Source: Terripilifer sp031921685
Lineage (GTDB): Bacteria > Pseudomonadota > Alphaproteobacteria > Rhizobiales > Beijerinckiaceae
DNA: 64,000 nucleotides
NCBI RefSeq assembly: GCF_031921685.1
Contig: NZ_JAPDHU010000003.1
Coordinates: forward strand, 372,001-436,000
Reading direction: 5' to 3'
This document shows, piece after piece, positions 45,729 through 55,102 of this stretch. A program made the position numbers and the translations under genes. Positions within the stretch are counted from its first letter, which is position 1. Every line of letters starts with the position of its first letter. The notes beneath the pieces were generated by a model, which saw only the letters and a list, made by a program, of their open reading frames with translations, was not told where the DNA came from and made no database searches.

Positions 45729-46178
45729 TGGTGTCTCCAGATCCCTTCAGTCGTCGCGAACCGATGCGGCTCGTACAGACGACGCAGCAAATATCGTGAG
45801 CGCGAGGCCTCACCACAAGTGCGCAAGTACTACAGTAATTTTACCTGAGCGCGATTACGGTGTTAGATCACGCAGTTAGCGGAGCGGTTAGGGAGACGAT
45901 CTCGGCCTGTTAAACGAAGCCAAAAACGATAGCGCCGATAAAGGCGAAGGCCGCAACGAGGGCCAACAGATCGACTTTCTGAGCATTCACCATGCATGCC
46001 TCCCAAGTCGGAACTGATGCCCTTGAGTCTAGCGGTCGGATAAAAAAACGCCAGTGCCTTTTGTCCTCTGGGGAGAACTCCGGCGCGAACCCAGGGATTA
46101 CCCCGCCATTTCAGGCCCATGCCGCACAGCCAAAAGGGGCGGTTCGACACCGCCCCCTTTCCACCGCATTTTATGCAT
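45729..46178. other. Intergenic region holding one micro-ORF
   Basis: A 450-base stretch between two reverse-strand genes. The only coding candidate is the 27-residue frame at 45910-45993. The segment from 45729 to 45909 has no supported gene and should contain the promoter of the Tim44-like gene. The segment from 45994 to 46178 shows short AT-rich patches and no gene. Confidence 0.6.
45910..45993 (-). CDS. Putative 27-residue single-pass membrane micro-protein
   Basis: A very short frame with good signs of translation: GGGAGG five bases before ATG, a polar start MVNAQKVD, then an unbroken hydrophobic helix of about 19 residues (LLALVAAFAFIGAIVFGFV) right up to the TAA stop. Composition is that of a bacterial membrane micro-protein of the sort that modulates a larger complex. 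No similarity is recalled with certainty. It is isolated, with 181 bp to the Tim44-like gene and 185 bp from the Bug gene. Confidence 0.55.
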   Translation of the reverse strand: MVNAQKVDLLALVAAFAFIGAIVFGFV

Positions 46179-47159
46179 TCAGCCGAGAAGTTCGATCTTG
46201 GCCAGTTTGACATAGTCGCCCCAGGCCTTGGTGTCGGCGAGCAGCAATTCCTTGAGCAGTTTGGAATCGCCGGGGAATGGATCGGTGCCGATGTTGCCGA
46301 GGAATTTCACCGTCTCGGGATCAATCGCGATCTGATTGAACCACACTTCGAGTTTGTCGAGCAGCGGCTTTGGCGTTTTCGCCGGCATATGCACCGACCA
46401 CCACGCAATCAGATTGCTATTGGGAATGCCCGCTTCACGCGCGCCTGGAATATCGGGCAGCGATTTCATCCGTTCCGCCGCGCCAAGCGCCAGCGGCCGC
46501 ACCTTGCCTTGCTCGATGAGACCTTTGACGCCGACCGGATCGATATGAACGAAGGCCAGTTGCTCGTTGACGAGGTCGTTGAACATCGCCGAGGTCTCTT
46601 TGTATTTCACCTCGACGGTCTTGAGATCGAACTGCGCCTTGTAAATCTCGCTCGACACGAGGCCCGTGTTCGCAACCGAACCGTAGGAAGCCTTGTCGCC
46701 CTGCTCTTTAAGATAAGCCGTGAGTTCGGCGACGGTCTTCCACGGCTTGCTCGCCGGCACGCAGAGAATGAAAGCCAGCTTCGACAAGGTCGTCACATGT
46801 TCGAAATCGTTGATCGGATCGAACGACAGCTTCTTGAACAGGTGCGGCGCCGCCGCGAGCACCGAACTGCCCGGCGCGATATAGATCGTCAATCCATCGG
46901 GCTTGGCGCGCGCCACATATTCAGTGGCGATGTTGCCGAAGGCGCCAGGCTTGTTTTCGACGATCACCGTGCGCTGCGAGAGCTGCGCCAGCTTGTTGGC
47001 ATAGAAGCGCACCAGCACGTCCGCGCCCGTCCCCGGCGGAAACATGCAGATGGCCCGCAGCGGCCCGGATGGATAATCGCTCTGCGCAAATGCGCCTCCA
47101 GCCAGCGGCAGTGCAGCCGCCCCCGCGCTGGCGGCCACGAATTGACGACGTGTGAACAT
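46179..47159 (-). CDS. Bug/TctC family substrate-binding protein (Tat-type signal)
   Basis: A 326-residue TTT receptor with a twin-arginine start (FTRRQFVAASAGAAALPLAG) in place of a plain Sec signal. The first loop reads ICMFPPGTGADVLVRFYA, not the usual VPFAAGG. Other shared stretches are KPWKTVAELTAYLKEQGDKA and the end WGDYVKLAKIELLG. These match the three tandem receptors at 57-60 kb and set it apart from the other Bug proteins in the window. No permease is adjacent. It is alone on its strand between the micro-ORF and the divergent rplY. Confidence 0.87.
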   Translation of the reverse strand: MFTRRQFVAASAGAAALPLAGGAFAQSDYPSGPLRAICMFPPGTGADVLVRFYANKLAQLSQRTVIVENKPGAFGNIATEYVARAKPDGLTIYIAPGSSVLAAAPHLFKKLSFDPINDFEHVTTLSKLAFILCVPASKPWKTVAELTAYLKEQGDKASYGSVANTGLVSSEIYKAQFDLKTVEVKYKETSAMFNDLVNEQLAFVHIDPVGVKGLIEQGKVRPLALGAAERMKSLPDIPGAREAGIPNSNLIAWWSVHMPAKTPKPLLDKLEVWFNQIAIDPETVKFLGNIGTDPFPGDSKLLKELLLADTKAWGDYVKLAKIELLG

Positions 47160-47462
47160 GCCTCTCCTCCCTCTGGCCGGCCGCCCTTCGTCTATAAGTC
47201 AAGCTCACGCTTGATCGTCGAACGCGGTTAAATCCGGCGCTTCACAGTTTCCCTGACATCACAGGTTAAATCGCTTTCCGCCAAAGGAAAAGCGGCCAAA
47301 ATCAGTCGCTAGGCGATTGTCCCGCCTCTGGGATTTTGCCCACTCGCGGCTAAGGCGGGGGATGGTTGCGTCACGGCGCGCCCTCCCCTATAAGCCCGGC
47401 GCGTGCCTGTTTCCGACACCCCTGGAGGCGAAGGCGCGTTTTTCCATTGAAAAGGACACGTT
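47160..47462. other. Intergenic region between divergent Bug receptor and rplY genes
   Basis: About 300 bases without a gene. It must hold promoters for both flanking genes. A CCCCTATAAG at 47385-47394 could be part of the rplY promoter, and AAAAGGACACGTT supplies the rplY ribosome binding site. Nothing else was recognised. Confidence 0.5.
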
Positions 47463-48146
47463 ATGGCAACAGCGATCAAGCAGTTGGCCGCCACGGTCCG
47501 CGACGGGATCGGCAAGGGGGCCGCCCGCAGCGTTCGTCGTGAAGGCAAGGTACCGGGTGTGATCTATGGCGGCGGCGATGCCCCGCAGGCGATCAGCCTC
47601 GACTACAAAAATCTCAACCAGCTCATCTACGCCGGGCATTTCCTGACGACGATTTTCGAAATCGACGTCGCCGGCCGCAAGGAACGCGTGATTCCGCGCG
47701 ACTATCAGCTCGATGTCGTCCGCGACACGCCGCTGCACGTCGACTTCCTGCGTCTGAAGCCGGGTTCGTCCCTGCGCGTCAACGTGCCGGTCCACTTCAC
47801 CGGTCAGGAAACCAGCCCCGGCATCAAGCAGGGTGGTTCGCTCAACATCGTCCGTCACACGATCGAGATGCGCGTTCCTGCCGACAACATTCCGGAAGCT
47901 TTGGTGGCTGACATCAGCGCCATGGGCATCAACGATTCGCTGCACATCTCGGCGATCGCCCTGCCGGAAGGCTGCAAGCCGCTGATCACCGATCGCGACT
48001 TCACCATCGCCACGATCGCGCCGCCGGCGAAGGCCGAGGAAACCCCGGCCGCTGCGGCTGCCGCGGCTCCGGCCGCTGGTGCCGCCCCGGCTGCTGGCGC
48101 TGCTGCTCCGGCTGCCGCCGCCAAGGCGCCGGCTGCGAAGAAGTAA
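47463..48146 (+). CDS. rplY: 50S ribosomal protein L25 / general stress protein Ctc
   Basis: A 227-residue long-form L25 that binds 5S rRNA. The N-terminal L25 domain (VRDGIGKGAARSVRREGKVP, then GVIYGGGDAPQAISLDYKNL) is followed by the TL5/Ctc beta domain (VPVHFTGQETSPGIKQGG) and a C-terminal tail of Ala, Pro and Lys repeats (about 30 residues), which is common in alphaproteobacteria. It is followed by a strong terminator and then pth, the usual neighbour. Confidence 0.96.
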   Translation: MATAIKQLAATVRDGIGKGAARSVRREGKVPGVIYGGGDAPQAISLDYKNLNQLIYAGHFLTTIFEIDVAGRKERVIPRDYQLDVVRDTPLHVDFLRLKPGSSLRVNVPVHFTGQETSPGIKQGGSLNIVRHTIEMRVPADNIPEALVADISAMGINDSLHISAIALPEGCKPLITDRDFTIATIAPPAKAEETPAAAAAAAPAAGAAPAAGAAAPAAAAKAPAAKK

Positions 48147-48165
48147 TTCGGCTTTGGCCGTCAGG

Positions 48166-48200
48166 AACGCCCGCGCCCCAAAGCGCGGGCGTTTTTGTTT
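48166..48200 (+). terminator. Rho-independent terminator after rplY
   Basis: AACGCCCGCGC-CCCAA-AGCGCGGGCGTT followed by TTTGTTT, 19 bp past the stop codon. Its position between rplY and pth implies partial read-through or a separate pth promoter. Confidence 0.88.
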
Positions 48201-48234
48201 GTACATCCGCTTAGCGATCTTGTAGCCAGAACCA

Positions 48235-48834
48235 ATGCTTCTCCTCGTCGGCCTCGGCAATCCAGGCAGCAAATATGCCGGCAACCGGCACAACATCGGT
48301 TTCATGTGCATCGACGCCATTGCGCGCGCGCATGGCTTTCCCATTCTGCGCCGCCGCTTCCAGGGTCTCGCCACCGAGGGCACGATCGGCACCCAGCGCG
48401 TCATTCTGCTGGAACCGCAGACCTATATGAACGAAAGTGGCCGCTCGGTCGCCGAAGCCGCCCGCTTCCATAAAATCCCGACGGCCGACGTCATCGTCTT
48501 CCACGACGAACTCGATCTCGCCGCCGGCAAGCTGCGCGTCAAGAAAGGCGGCGGCAATGCCGGCCACAATGGCTTGCGTTCGATTACCGCCCACATTGGC
48601 AACGACTATCGCCGCATCCGGCTTGGCATCGGCCATCCCGGCGTGAAGGAACTCGTCCATAGCCACGTACTGAGCGACTTCGCCCGCGCCGACCAACCCT
48701 GGGTCGATGCGCTATGCGATTCCGTTGCCGACCACATCGCTCTGGTTGCCGCCGGCAACGATGCCGAGTTCCAGAACCGCGTTCATCGCGCCATGGAAGA
48801 CGCCGGCTTCGGCGAAAAGGAAAAAGACAAATGA
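48235..48834 (+). CDS. pth: Peptidyl-tRNA hydrolase
   Basis: A 199-residue enzyme that releases peptides from peptidyl-tRNA dropped by stalled ribosomes. The start LLLVGLGNPGSKYAGNRHNIGF contains the catalytic histidine and substrate-binding asparagine. Further motifs are PQTYMNESGRSVAEA, VFHDELDLAAGKLRVKKGGG and AGHNGLRSI. Length is normal. It lies 88 bp behind rplY. Confidence 0.96.
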   Translation: MLLLVGLGNPGSKYAGNRHNIGFMCIDAIARAHGFPILRRRFQGLATEGTIGTQRVILLEPQTYMNESGRSVAEAARFHKIPTADVIVFHDELDLAAGKLRVKKGGGNAGHNGLRSITAHIGNDYRRIRLGIGHPGVKELVHSHVLSDFARADQPWVDALCDSVADHIALVAAGNDAEFQNRVHRAMEDAGFGEKEKDK

Positions 48835-48922
48835 ATTAAATTTGCGCAGAGGAACGCGAACCGCCGCGACACTGCCCCATTTCACCAAATGCGGTTCAAC
48901 AAAAAAACGGCAAAGAGGAAAC

Positions 48923-49690
48923 ATGACGGATATAGCCCAAGTCAAAGACGATCTCGTCACCGCCAATCGCATTCTCGCCTATCACCATGTGGTCGATTCC
49001 TTCGGCCATGTCTCGATCCGCCATCCGGAAAATCCGCAGCATTTCCTGCTGTCGCGCGCCCGCGCGCCCAATTGCGTCGAAGTCGGCGACGTCATGGAAT
49101 TCACCCTCGACGGCAAGACGGTCGGCCACGAGCCGGGCAAGCCCTATTCGGAACGCTTCATTCATGGTGCCGTCTACGAAGCCCGGCCGGACGTGATGGC
49201 GGTGGTTCATAACCACAGCCCGAATGTCGTGCCCTTCACCGTGCAGTCGCGCCGCAAGCTGCGGCCGATCATGCATATGTGCGCGCCGATTGGCACCGAT
49301 ATTCCGACCTGGGACATCGCGCATAAATTCGGCGCCACCAATCTGCTCGTCACCAATATGGAAATGGGACGCGATCTCGCCCAGACGCTCGGCAAGCGCA
49401 CGGTCGCTTTGATGCGCGGCCACGGCAGCACCGTCGCCGGCAAATCGCTGCGCGACGTGGTGTTCACCTCCATCTACATGGAGATCAACGCCGAGATGCT
49501 GATCAAGGCCTATCAATTGGGTGACGGCGACATCGTGCCGATGAGCGACGAGGAAGTAGCCGCCAACACCAAAGGCCGCGCCGGTTTCACCTATGAACGC
49601 GGCTGGGAAAACTGGTGCCGCCTCGTCGGCCGCCCCTACTATCCGCAGAACTGGGAAATGGGGCCCGGCTTCTCCAAAACCGACAAATAA
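48923..49690 (+). CDS. Class II aldolase/adducin family protein
   Basis: A 255-residue zinc-dependent aldolase-fold enzyme from the ATG at 48923, with AAGAGGAA upstream. Metal-binding histidines are in VVHNHSPNVVPF and in ALMRGHGSTVAGK. It begins NRILAYHHVVDSFGHVSIRH, which is typical of the subgroup that often sits in catabolic loci. The family includes L-fuculose-phosphate aldolase and aromatic decarboxylases such as 3,4-dihydroxyphthalate decarboxylase; sequence alone does not separate them. The next gene is a LysR regulator 122 bp on. Confidence 0.87.
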   Translation: MTDIAQVKDDLVTANRILAYHHVVDSFGHVSIRHPENPQHFLLSRARAPNCVEVGDVMEFTLDGKTVGHEPGKPYSERFIHGAVYEARPDVMAVVHNHSPNVVPFTVQSRRKLRPIMHMCAPIGTDIPTWDIAHKFGATNLLVTNMEMGRDLAQTLGKRTVALMRGHGSTVAGKSLRDVVFTSIYMEINAEMLIKAYQLGDGDIVPMSDEEVAANTKGRAGFTYERGWENWCRLVGRPYYPQNWEMGPGFSKTDK

Positions 49691-49812
49691 GCCTGATAAA
49701 TAAGTAGCTCTCCGATCGCGGGCTTCCTAGCCGAGGAGGTCAGCGTTTTCATGTTTATCCGCCGGCCCTCCCCGCATTAATCTAGGCGCATGTCTCGCTG
49801 GAGTATTGCGCC

Positions 49813-50727
49813 ATGGACCGGCTGACGAGCATGGATGTCTTTGCGAAAATCGTCGCCAGCGGCAGTTTCGCTGGCGCCGCCCGCCGCGCTCAACTCTCCC
49901 CCACCGTCGTCAGCAAGCACGTTCAATCGCTTGAGAAATGGCTCGGCGTGCGCCTTTTCAATCGCTCGACGCGCCGCATCGCGCTGACCGAAGCCGGCGA
50001 GGCTTTCCTTGAACGCTGCACACGCATCCTGTCAGAGATCGATGCAGCGACGGGTGCTGCCGGTGAATTACAGACCACATTGCGCGGCAAGCTGCGCGTC
50101 AGCGCGCCCGGAGCCTTCGGCAGTTTGCAGGTCGCGCCCGCGATCGTCGATTACATGGCGCAAAATCCCGACATCAACATTCAGCTCGATCTCAATGATC
50201 GCTATGTCGACATCCTCGGCGAAGGCTACGACCTTGCGGTGATTGTCGGGCACCTGCCGGACTCAACCCTCACCGCCCGGCGCCTGGCGCCGATCCGCTT
50301 CGTCACCTGTGCCGCACCCACCTATCTCGAGCGGCGCGGCACGCCGCAACATCCTTCCGATCTGCGCCATCACGACTGCCTGCAATACACCGGCTTCCTC
50401 TGGACGCCCCACGAATGGCGATTTCTGACGCCGGACGGCGAACCGCTCGTCGTGCAATTGCAACCGCGCCTCGCGTCCGCCACGATGGCGTTGCGCAACG
50501 CCGTGGTGCGCGGTGCCGGCATCATGCAAGGCCCGGTCTATACGGTCGCCGAAGACTTAGCGGCCGGACGTCTGGTGTCCGTGCTCGATGACTACACCGT
50601 GCCGGAATTCAGCGTTTATGCGGTCCATGCCCAGGGCCGCCATCCTTCCGCCAAGCTTCGCAGTTTTATTGATCTCCTCAGTGCCCGCTTCAAGCCAAGG
50701 CCGCCCTGGGATCTGCTGACCGCCTGA
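49813..50727 (+). CDS. LysR family transcriptional regulator
   Basis: A 304-residue regulator with a typical N-terminal winged helix (MDVFAKIVASGSFAGAARRA, then VSKHVQSLEKWLGVRLFNRS) and a substrate domain ending near HPSAKLRSFIDLLSAR. It resembles the CrgA/PtxR-like group with the start MDRLTSMDVF. It is 103 bp before the IorAB-type oxidoreductase on the same strand and 122 bp after the aldolase gene, so it could regulate either. No clean palindrome was seen around its start. Confidence 0.9.
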   Translation: MDRLTSMDVFAKIVASGSFAGAARRAQLSPTVVSKHVQSLEKWLGVRLFNRSTRRIALTEAGEAFLERCTRILSEIDAATGAAGELQTTLRGKLRVSAPGAFGSLQVAPAIVDYMAQNPDINIQLDLNDRYVDILGEGYDLAVIVGHLPDSTLTARRLAPIRFVTCAAPTYLERRGTPQHPSDLRHHDCLQYTGFLWTPHEWRFLTPDGEPLVVQLQPRLASATMALRNAVVRGAGIMQGPVYTVAEDLAAGRLVSVLDDYTVPEFSVYAVHAQGRHPSAKLRSFIDLLSARFKPRPPWDLLTA

Positions 50728-50830
50728 TCGGGATTATCCACGATTTGGAAGCTCAGTCTGTCCTGATCGCGATATTGTCGCCCCTGCCCCGCTCTCTACC
50801 ATCGCTCTCCTGACCAATCATGGAGGGCGC

Positions 50831-51274
50831 ATGCAATTCCATCTCAATGGTCGCCCTGTCGATTTCGACGGCGACAAGCAAACACCCCTACTCTGGGTAA
50901 TCCGCGACTGGGCACAACTCACCGGAACAAAATATGGCTGCGGCATCGCCCAATGTGGCGCATGCACCGTTCACATCGATGGTGCACCGACCCGCTCCTG
51001 CGTCCTGCCGGTCGAAGCCGTCGAAGGCCGTAAGGTCACCACCATCGAAGGGCTGTCGAAGGATCGCTCGCATCCCATTCAAAAAGCCTGGATCGAAAAA
51101 GACGTGCCCCAGTGCGGTTACTGCCAGTCGGGCATGATCATGGCGGCGGCGGCTCTGCTGCAAGAATTTCCCAAGCCGACAGACAGCCAGATCAACGACA
51201 CGATGACCAATCTCTGTCGCTGTGCCACCTATCATCGGATCCGGGAGGCCATCCATGCCGCAGCCAATGCTTGA
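50831..51274 (+). CDS. 2Fe-2S subunit of a molybdenum hydroxylase (IorA-like)
   Basis: A 147-residue small subunit of an XDH-family enzyme such as isoquinoline 1-oxidoreductase. The plant-type cluster is in TKYGCGIAQCGACTVHIDG with its fourth Cys in TRSC. The second 2Fe-2S cluster uses CGYCQSG and CRCATYHRI, so all eight cysteines are present. It passes electrons from the molybdenum site of the subunit encoded next. Its 3' end overlaps that gene. No FAD subunit lies nearby, as expected for the IorAB type, which uses cytochrome acceptors. Confidence 0.93.
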   Translation: MQFHLNGRPVDFDGDKQTPLLWVIRDWAQLTGTKYGCGIAQCGACTVHIDGAPTRSCVLPVEAVEGRKVTTIEGLSKDRSHPIQKAWIEKDVPQCGYCQSGMIMAAAALLQEFPKPTDSQINDTMTNLCRCATYHRIREAIHAAANA

Positions 51275-53456
51275 TCGCCGCGGCTTTCTCCAAGGCCTTT
51301 CGCTCGCCACCGGCGCCTTGCTGGTGCCGCTCGCCGTTTCCCGCTCGGTCGAAGCGGCTGAGAACATCGTCGAGATCACCGATTGGATTCGCATCGAACG
51401 CAGCGGCCGTACCATCCTTGGTCTCTCGCAATGCGAGGTCGGCCAAGGCGTCTACACCGGATTGCCGCAGATCCTCGCCGATGAACTCGATGCAGACTGG
51501 TCGATGGTCAGCGTCGAATTTGTCACCGCCCGCGACGCCTATCGCATGGCGGCCGCAAACGAGGAGTTGCAGCAATTCGTCGGCGCCTCCACATCGACGA
51601 CGGTCTTTCACGATCGGTTGCGCCTTGCCGGCGCGCAGGCCCGCGAAGCCCTGGTTCAGGCGGCCGCCGACCGCTGGCGCGTGCGTTCAACCCAATGCGA
51701 AGCCAAAAACGGCCGCGTCATCCACACGCCGACGAGCCGTTCCTTATCATTCGGCGATATCGCGGAAGCCGCCTCCAAGCTCGCGCTCAATCCGCATCCG
51801 AAGCTGAAACCGCCATCCGAACGCCACCTGATCGGCAAAAATCTCAAACGTCTCGATACGCCGGCGAAGGTCGACGGCAGCGCCATCTTCGGCATCGACG
51901 TGCGCGTGCCCGATATGCTGTTTGGCGCCGTCTGGATGACGCCGACACAGACCGGCAAGGTCAAGGCGATCCGGAACGAGGCCGAAATTCTCGCCCGCCC
52001 CGGCGTCAAGGCCGTGGTGACCGCGCCATTCTGGCCGACGCCTGTCCACAACACCGTGATTGTCGTGGCCGACAGCTATTGGATCGCCAAACAGGCAACC
52101 AATGCCCTGGATGTCGATTTCGATCCTGGCGTCTCGGCAACGCTGAACAGCGACAAGATCATGAAAGATCGGCTCGCCGCGCTGGATGCGGACAAGGCAG
52201 TCGTCGCCACGGAGATCGGCGATGTCGGCAAGGTCTTGGCCGCTGCCCCCGGCAAGGTCATCGAAGCGCGCTATCACACGCCCTATCTGACCCACGCCAC
52301 CATGGAACCCGTGGTCGCCACCGCACATGTGCGCGACGGTGAAATCGAGGTCTGGGGGCCGATTCAAGGCCAGGACATGGTGCGCTGGACGCTTGCCAAG
52401 AATTTCGGCGTGCCAGCCAATAAGGTGATCGTCCACACGACGTTTCTTGGCGGCAGTTTCGGCCGCAAATATGTGCCCGACTTCGTCTTGCATGCCGCCA
52501 TCGCCTCGAAGGCCGTCGGCCGGCCGGTAAAGGTGATCCGCTCGCGCGAAGACGACATGCGCCATAGCTATTATCGGCCTTGTGCCTCAGCGCGCATGCG
52601 AGCCGTGCTCGGGCCGGACGGCTATCCGACCGCAATGCACGCACGTGTCGTCGGCGAATCCCTCTATGCGATGATCAAGCCCAAGGCGATGCAGGCGGCT
52701 GGCGGCTGGGACGAGACCATGCTCGATGCGATCTATGATCTCATCTATGCCATGCCCAATCTCACCGTCGACAATATCGACGTGAAACAGCCCATACCGG
52801 TGAGCTTCATGCGCACGGTCGGCAGCACATCCTCGGTCTTCTTCCTGGAAAGCTTCATCAACGAATTGGCCGATGCCGCCAAGATCGATCCCTATCTCTA
52901 TCGGAAACATCTTCTGGCACATGATTCCAGAGCCGTTGCGGTGCTCGACCGCGTGACGGAAGCCGCCGGCTGGAACAAGCCGGCCTCATCCGGGCGCCAT
53001 CGCGGCATCGCCTTCAATCTCTACACGGGTCGTGGGGGGGCTTTTGAAAGCTATGTCGCCCATGTGGTCGAGATCGAAATGGTGAAAGGCCGCGTCGCCG
53101 TGCGTCGCGTCGTCTGTGCCGCCGACGTCGGCACCGTGGTCAATCCGGGGCTCGTGCGTGCCAATATCGAGGGCGGCATCGGCTTTGCGCTGACCAATAC
53201 GCTGAAGAGCGAAATCACCTTCGCCAAAGGCGCAGTCGAACAAGGCAATTTCGATGCTTACCCGCTGCTCACCCTGGCCGAAATGCCGGAGATCGAAGTG
53301 GTTCTGATCGACAGCGATCGCCCGCCGCAAGGCTGCGGCGAGGTGGCGCTCGCTCCCGTCGCCCCTGCGGTCGCCCAGGCGATCTACCGGGCGACCAACA
53401 AGCGCATCAGATCGATGCCGTTCGAAAATGCGGCCAATACGCTACGCACCGATTAA
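51255..53456 (+). CDS. Molybdopterin-binding subunit of a molybdenum hydroxylase (IorB-like)
   Basis: A 733-residue catalytic subunit. A Tat-type start (MLDRRGFLQGLSLATGALLV) means the enzyme is probably exported folded with its cofactor, as in aldehyde dehydrogenases and IorAB of this type. Cofactor-binding stretches include LGLSQCEVGQGVYTGLPQIL, GAVWMTPTQTGKVKAIRN, FLGGSFGRKYVPDFVLHAAI and PPQGCGEVALAPVAPAVAQA, with the catalytic Glu in the last (GCGEVA). The substrate may be an N-heterocycle or aldehyde. Start could also be ATG at 51267. Terminator at 53464. Confidence 0.92.
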   Translation: MPQPMLDRRGFLQGLSLATGALLVPLAVSRSVEAAENIVEITDWIRIERSGRTILGLSQCEVGQGVYTGLPQILADELDADWSMVSVEFVTARDAYRMAAANEELQQFVGASTSTTVFHDRLRLAGAQAREALVQAAADRWRVRSTQCEAKNGRVIHTPTSRSLSFGDIAEAASKLALNPHPKLKPPSERHLIGKNLKRLDTPAKVDGSAIFGIDVRVPDMLFGAVWMTPTQTGKVKAIRNEAEILARPGVKAVVTAPFWPTPVHNTVIVVADSYWIAKQATNALDVDFDPGVSATLNSDKIMKDRLAALDADKAVVATEIGDVGKVLAAAPGKVIEARYHTPYLTHATMEPVVATAHVRDGEIEVWGPIQGQDMVRWTLAKNFGVPANKVIVHTTFLGGSFGRKYVPDFVLHAAIASKAVGRPVKVIRSREDDMRHSYYRPCASARMRAVLGPDGYPTAMHARVVGESLYAMIKPKAMQAAGGWDETMLDAIYDLIYAMPNLTVDNIDVKQPIPVSFMRTVGSTSSVFFLESFINELADAAKIDPYLYRKHLLAHDSRAVAVLDRVTEAAGWNKPASSGRHRGIAFNLYTGRGGAFESYVAHVVEIEMVKGRVAVRRVVCAADVGTVVNPGLVRANIEGGIGFALTNTLKSEITFAKGAVEQGNFDAYPLLTLAEMPEIEVVLIDSDRPPQGCGEVALAPVAPAVAQAIYRATNKRIRSMPFENAANTLRTD

Positions 53457-53463
53457 GAAGACA

Positions 53464-53493
53464 AATGCCCGGCGGCGCGCCGGGCATTTTTTT
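53464..53493. terminator. Bidirectional rho-independent terminator
   Basis: AAATGCCCGGC-GGCGC-GCCGGGCATTTTTTT between the IorB-like gene and the convergent UbiD gene. Confidence 0.88.
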
Positions 53494-53494
53494 A

Positions 53495-55048
53495 TCAGGC
53501 GCCGTTCGTCCAACGCCCCTGGGCATCACGCCCGGCCTTGCCCTTCGCCTTCAGGCCATCGAGTTCGCGCACGATCTCGCGGCCGTCGCGGCTGCCGACG
53601 GCCGCCATCAGATCCTCGAAATATTTCGGACCGTCGGCGAGGGCCGCTTCGAGCGAGGCAAACCGTTTGCCCGCATAAGCGGGTGCGGCCGGGATGATCG
53701 TATCCATGCCGCCCTTGCCGAAGGGCCAGGTCAGATCATAGCCGGCCTTGCTGCCGGTGCGAGCGCCATCGAGCGAGGGATCGAGCGGGCTCATGCGTAC
53801 ATTGTCGACGATGATCAAATCCTTCGCCGGCTGGAAGCGTGTGCCCAGAGCCCATTCCATCTCTTCATCGTTGAAGATGTCGATGTCAGGATCGACGACG
53901 AACATATTCTTGACGCCGCAGGCACCCAGCACGGCCATAATAGCCGAACGCGCCTCGCCCGGCACGCGCTGTCGCAATTGCACGCGCACGTTCTGCGCGC
54001 CGGCGGCGGCTACCGGCGCATAGACGGCAAGTGGTTCACGCACCGCCAGTTTCAAGGCACGCCAGACGTTGAGTTCGGTACGCAGATTCTCGAGCTGCGA
54101 CGTGTCGGTGCGCGCCAGATGCTTGCCGCTGATCGAAATCGTCTGGAACAGCGCATCGGAGCGGCGCGTGATCGCCGTCACGTGGAAGACCGGATTTTTC
54201 TTCAGGCCGCCGTAATAGCCCATATATTCGCCATAGGGACCTTCCGGCTCGACATAGCCGTGCGGATCGAGCCATCCCTCGATCACATATTCCGCGTCCG
54301 CAGGCACTCTGAGATCGTTGGTGATGCACTTGACCACCGGCATTGGTGCATCGCGCAAGCTAGCCATCAGGCTCAGCTCGTCGACCGCGATCGACATGGT
54401 CGCAGCGATCATGTCGACGGGATGCGAGCCAATAACATAGGCGACCGGTACCGGCTTTCCGGCGGCGGCGGCTTCCATATAGATGACGCGCAGGTCGCTC
54501 GGTGCATTGAGGTCGACACCGGTTTCCGTGCGGCTGCGCAACATCAGACGGCGCAGGCCGACATTGGTCCAGCCGGTTTTCGGATCGATGCTGAAATCGA
54601 TGGCGGAGGAAATATAAGGGGCGCCATCGAGCCCATGCTGGAGATGCACCGGCAGCGATGTGACATCCACGTCATCACCCGTCTGCACCACCTGCTGGCA
54701 GGGCGCCTGCGCCCGCGTCACCTCGACGACGGGATGTTTGGTGTCGAGCCGTCGCATCAACTCGCCCAGCAATTGACGCTCGGACACACCGAACGCCTTC
54801 GCCAGACGCGAACGCCAGCCGGCAACACTGGCGACGAGTTCCTGCTCCTCGGGACCGACCTTCTTGAACCAGACCGCCTTGGTGGTATTGGCGATGATGG
54901 CCGCCACGTCGGCCAGATCAGTCTTCTGCTCGATCACCTCCACTTCGCCTTCGGCCGCGATGTCCTGCATGAATTTGCGCAGACGAAAACGGTCGAAGTC
55001 GAGCGGCGTGGCAGCGCCTGCGCGCCCGGTATCGGGTACGGTATTCAT
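53495..55048 (-). CDS. UbiD family (prenyl-FMN dependent) decarboxylase
   Basis: A 517-residue UbiD-type decarboxylase, which removes or adds CO2 on aromatic or unsaturated acids using prenylated FMN. The middle has the conserved acid motif stretch AEYVIEGWLDPHGYVEPEGP and PYGEYMGYYGGLKKNP, where UbiD enzymes carry their glutamates. Other blocks are VYMEAAAAGKPVPVAYVIGS-like text around 200 and CITNDLRVPADAEY. The cofactor maker UbiX is not in this window. It is the 3'-most gene of the 53-64 kb catabolic set. Confidence 0.9.
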   Translation of the reverse strand: MNTVPDTGRAGAATPLDFDRFRLRKFMQDIAAEGEVEVIEQKTDLADVAAIIANTTKAVWFKKVGPEEQELVASVAGWRSRLAKAFGVSERQLLGELMRRLDTKHPVVEVTRAQAPCQQVVQTGDDVDVTSLPVHLQHGLDGAPYISSAIDFSIDPKTGWTNVGLRRLMLRSRTETGVDLNAPSDLRVIYMEAAAAGKPVPVAYVIGSHPVDMIAATMSIAVDELSLMASLRDAPMPVVKCITNDLRVPADAEYVIEGWLDPHGYVEPEGPYGEYMGYYGGLKKNPVFHVTAITRRSDALFQTISISGKHLARTDTSQLENLRTELNVWRALKLAVREPLAVYAPVAAAGAQNVRVQLRQRVPGEARSAIMAVLGACGVKNMFVVDPDIDIFNDEEMEWALGTRFQPAKDLIIVDNVRMSPLDPSLDGARTGSKAGYDLTWPFGKGGMDTIIPAAPAYAGKRFASLEAALADGPKYFEDLMAAVGSRDGREIVRELDGLKAKGKAGRDAQGRWTNGA

Positions 55049-55102
55049 GGTTTCCTCCTCTTGTGCGCTTTGTCGCGCTTATTAGGTCAGTTCGTGCACG
55101 CC

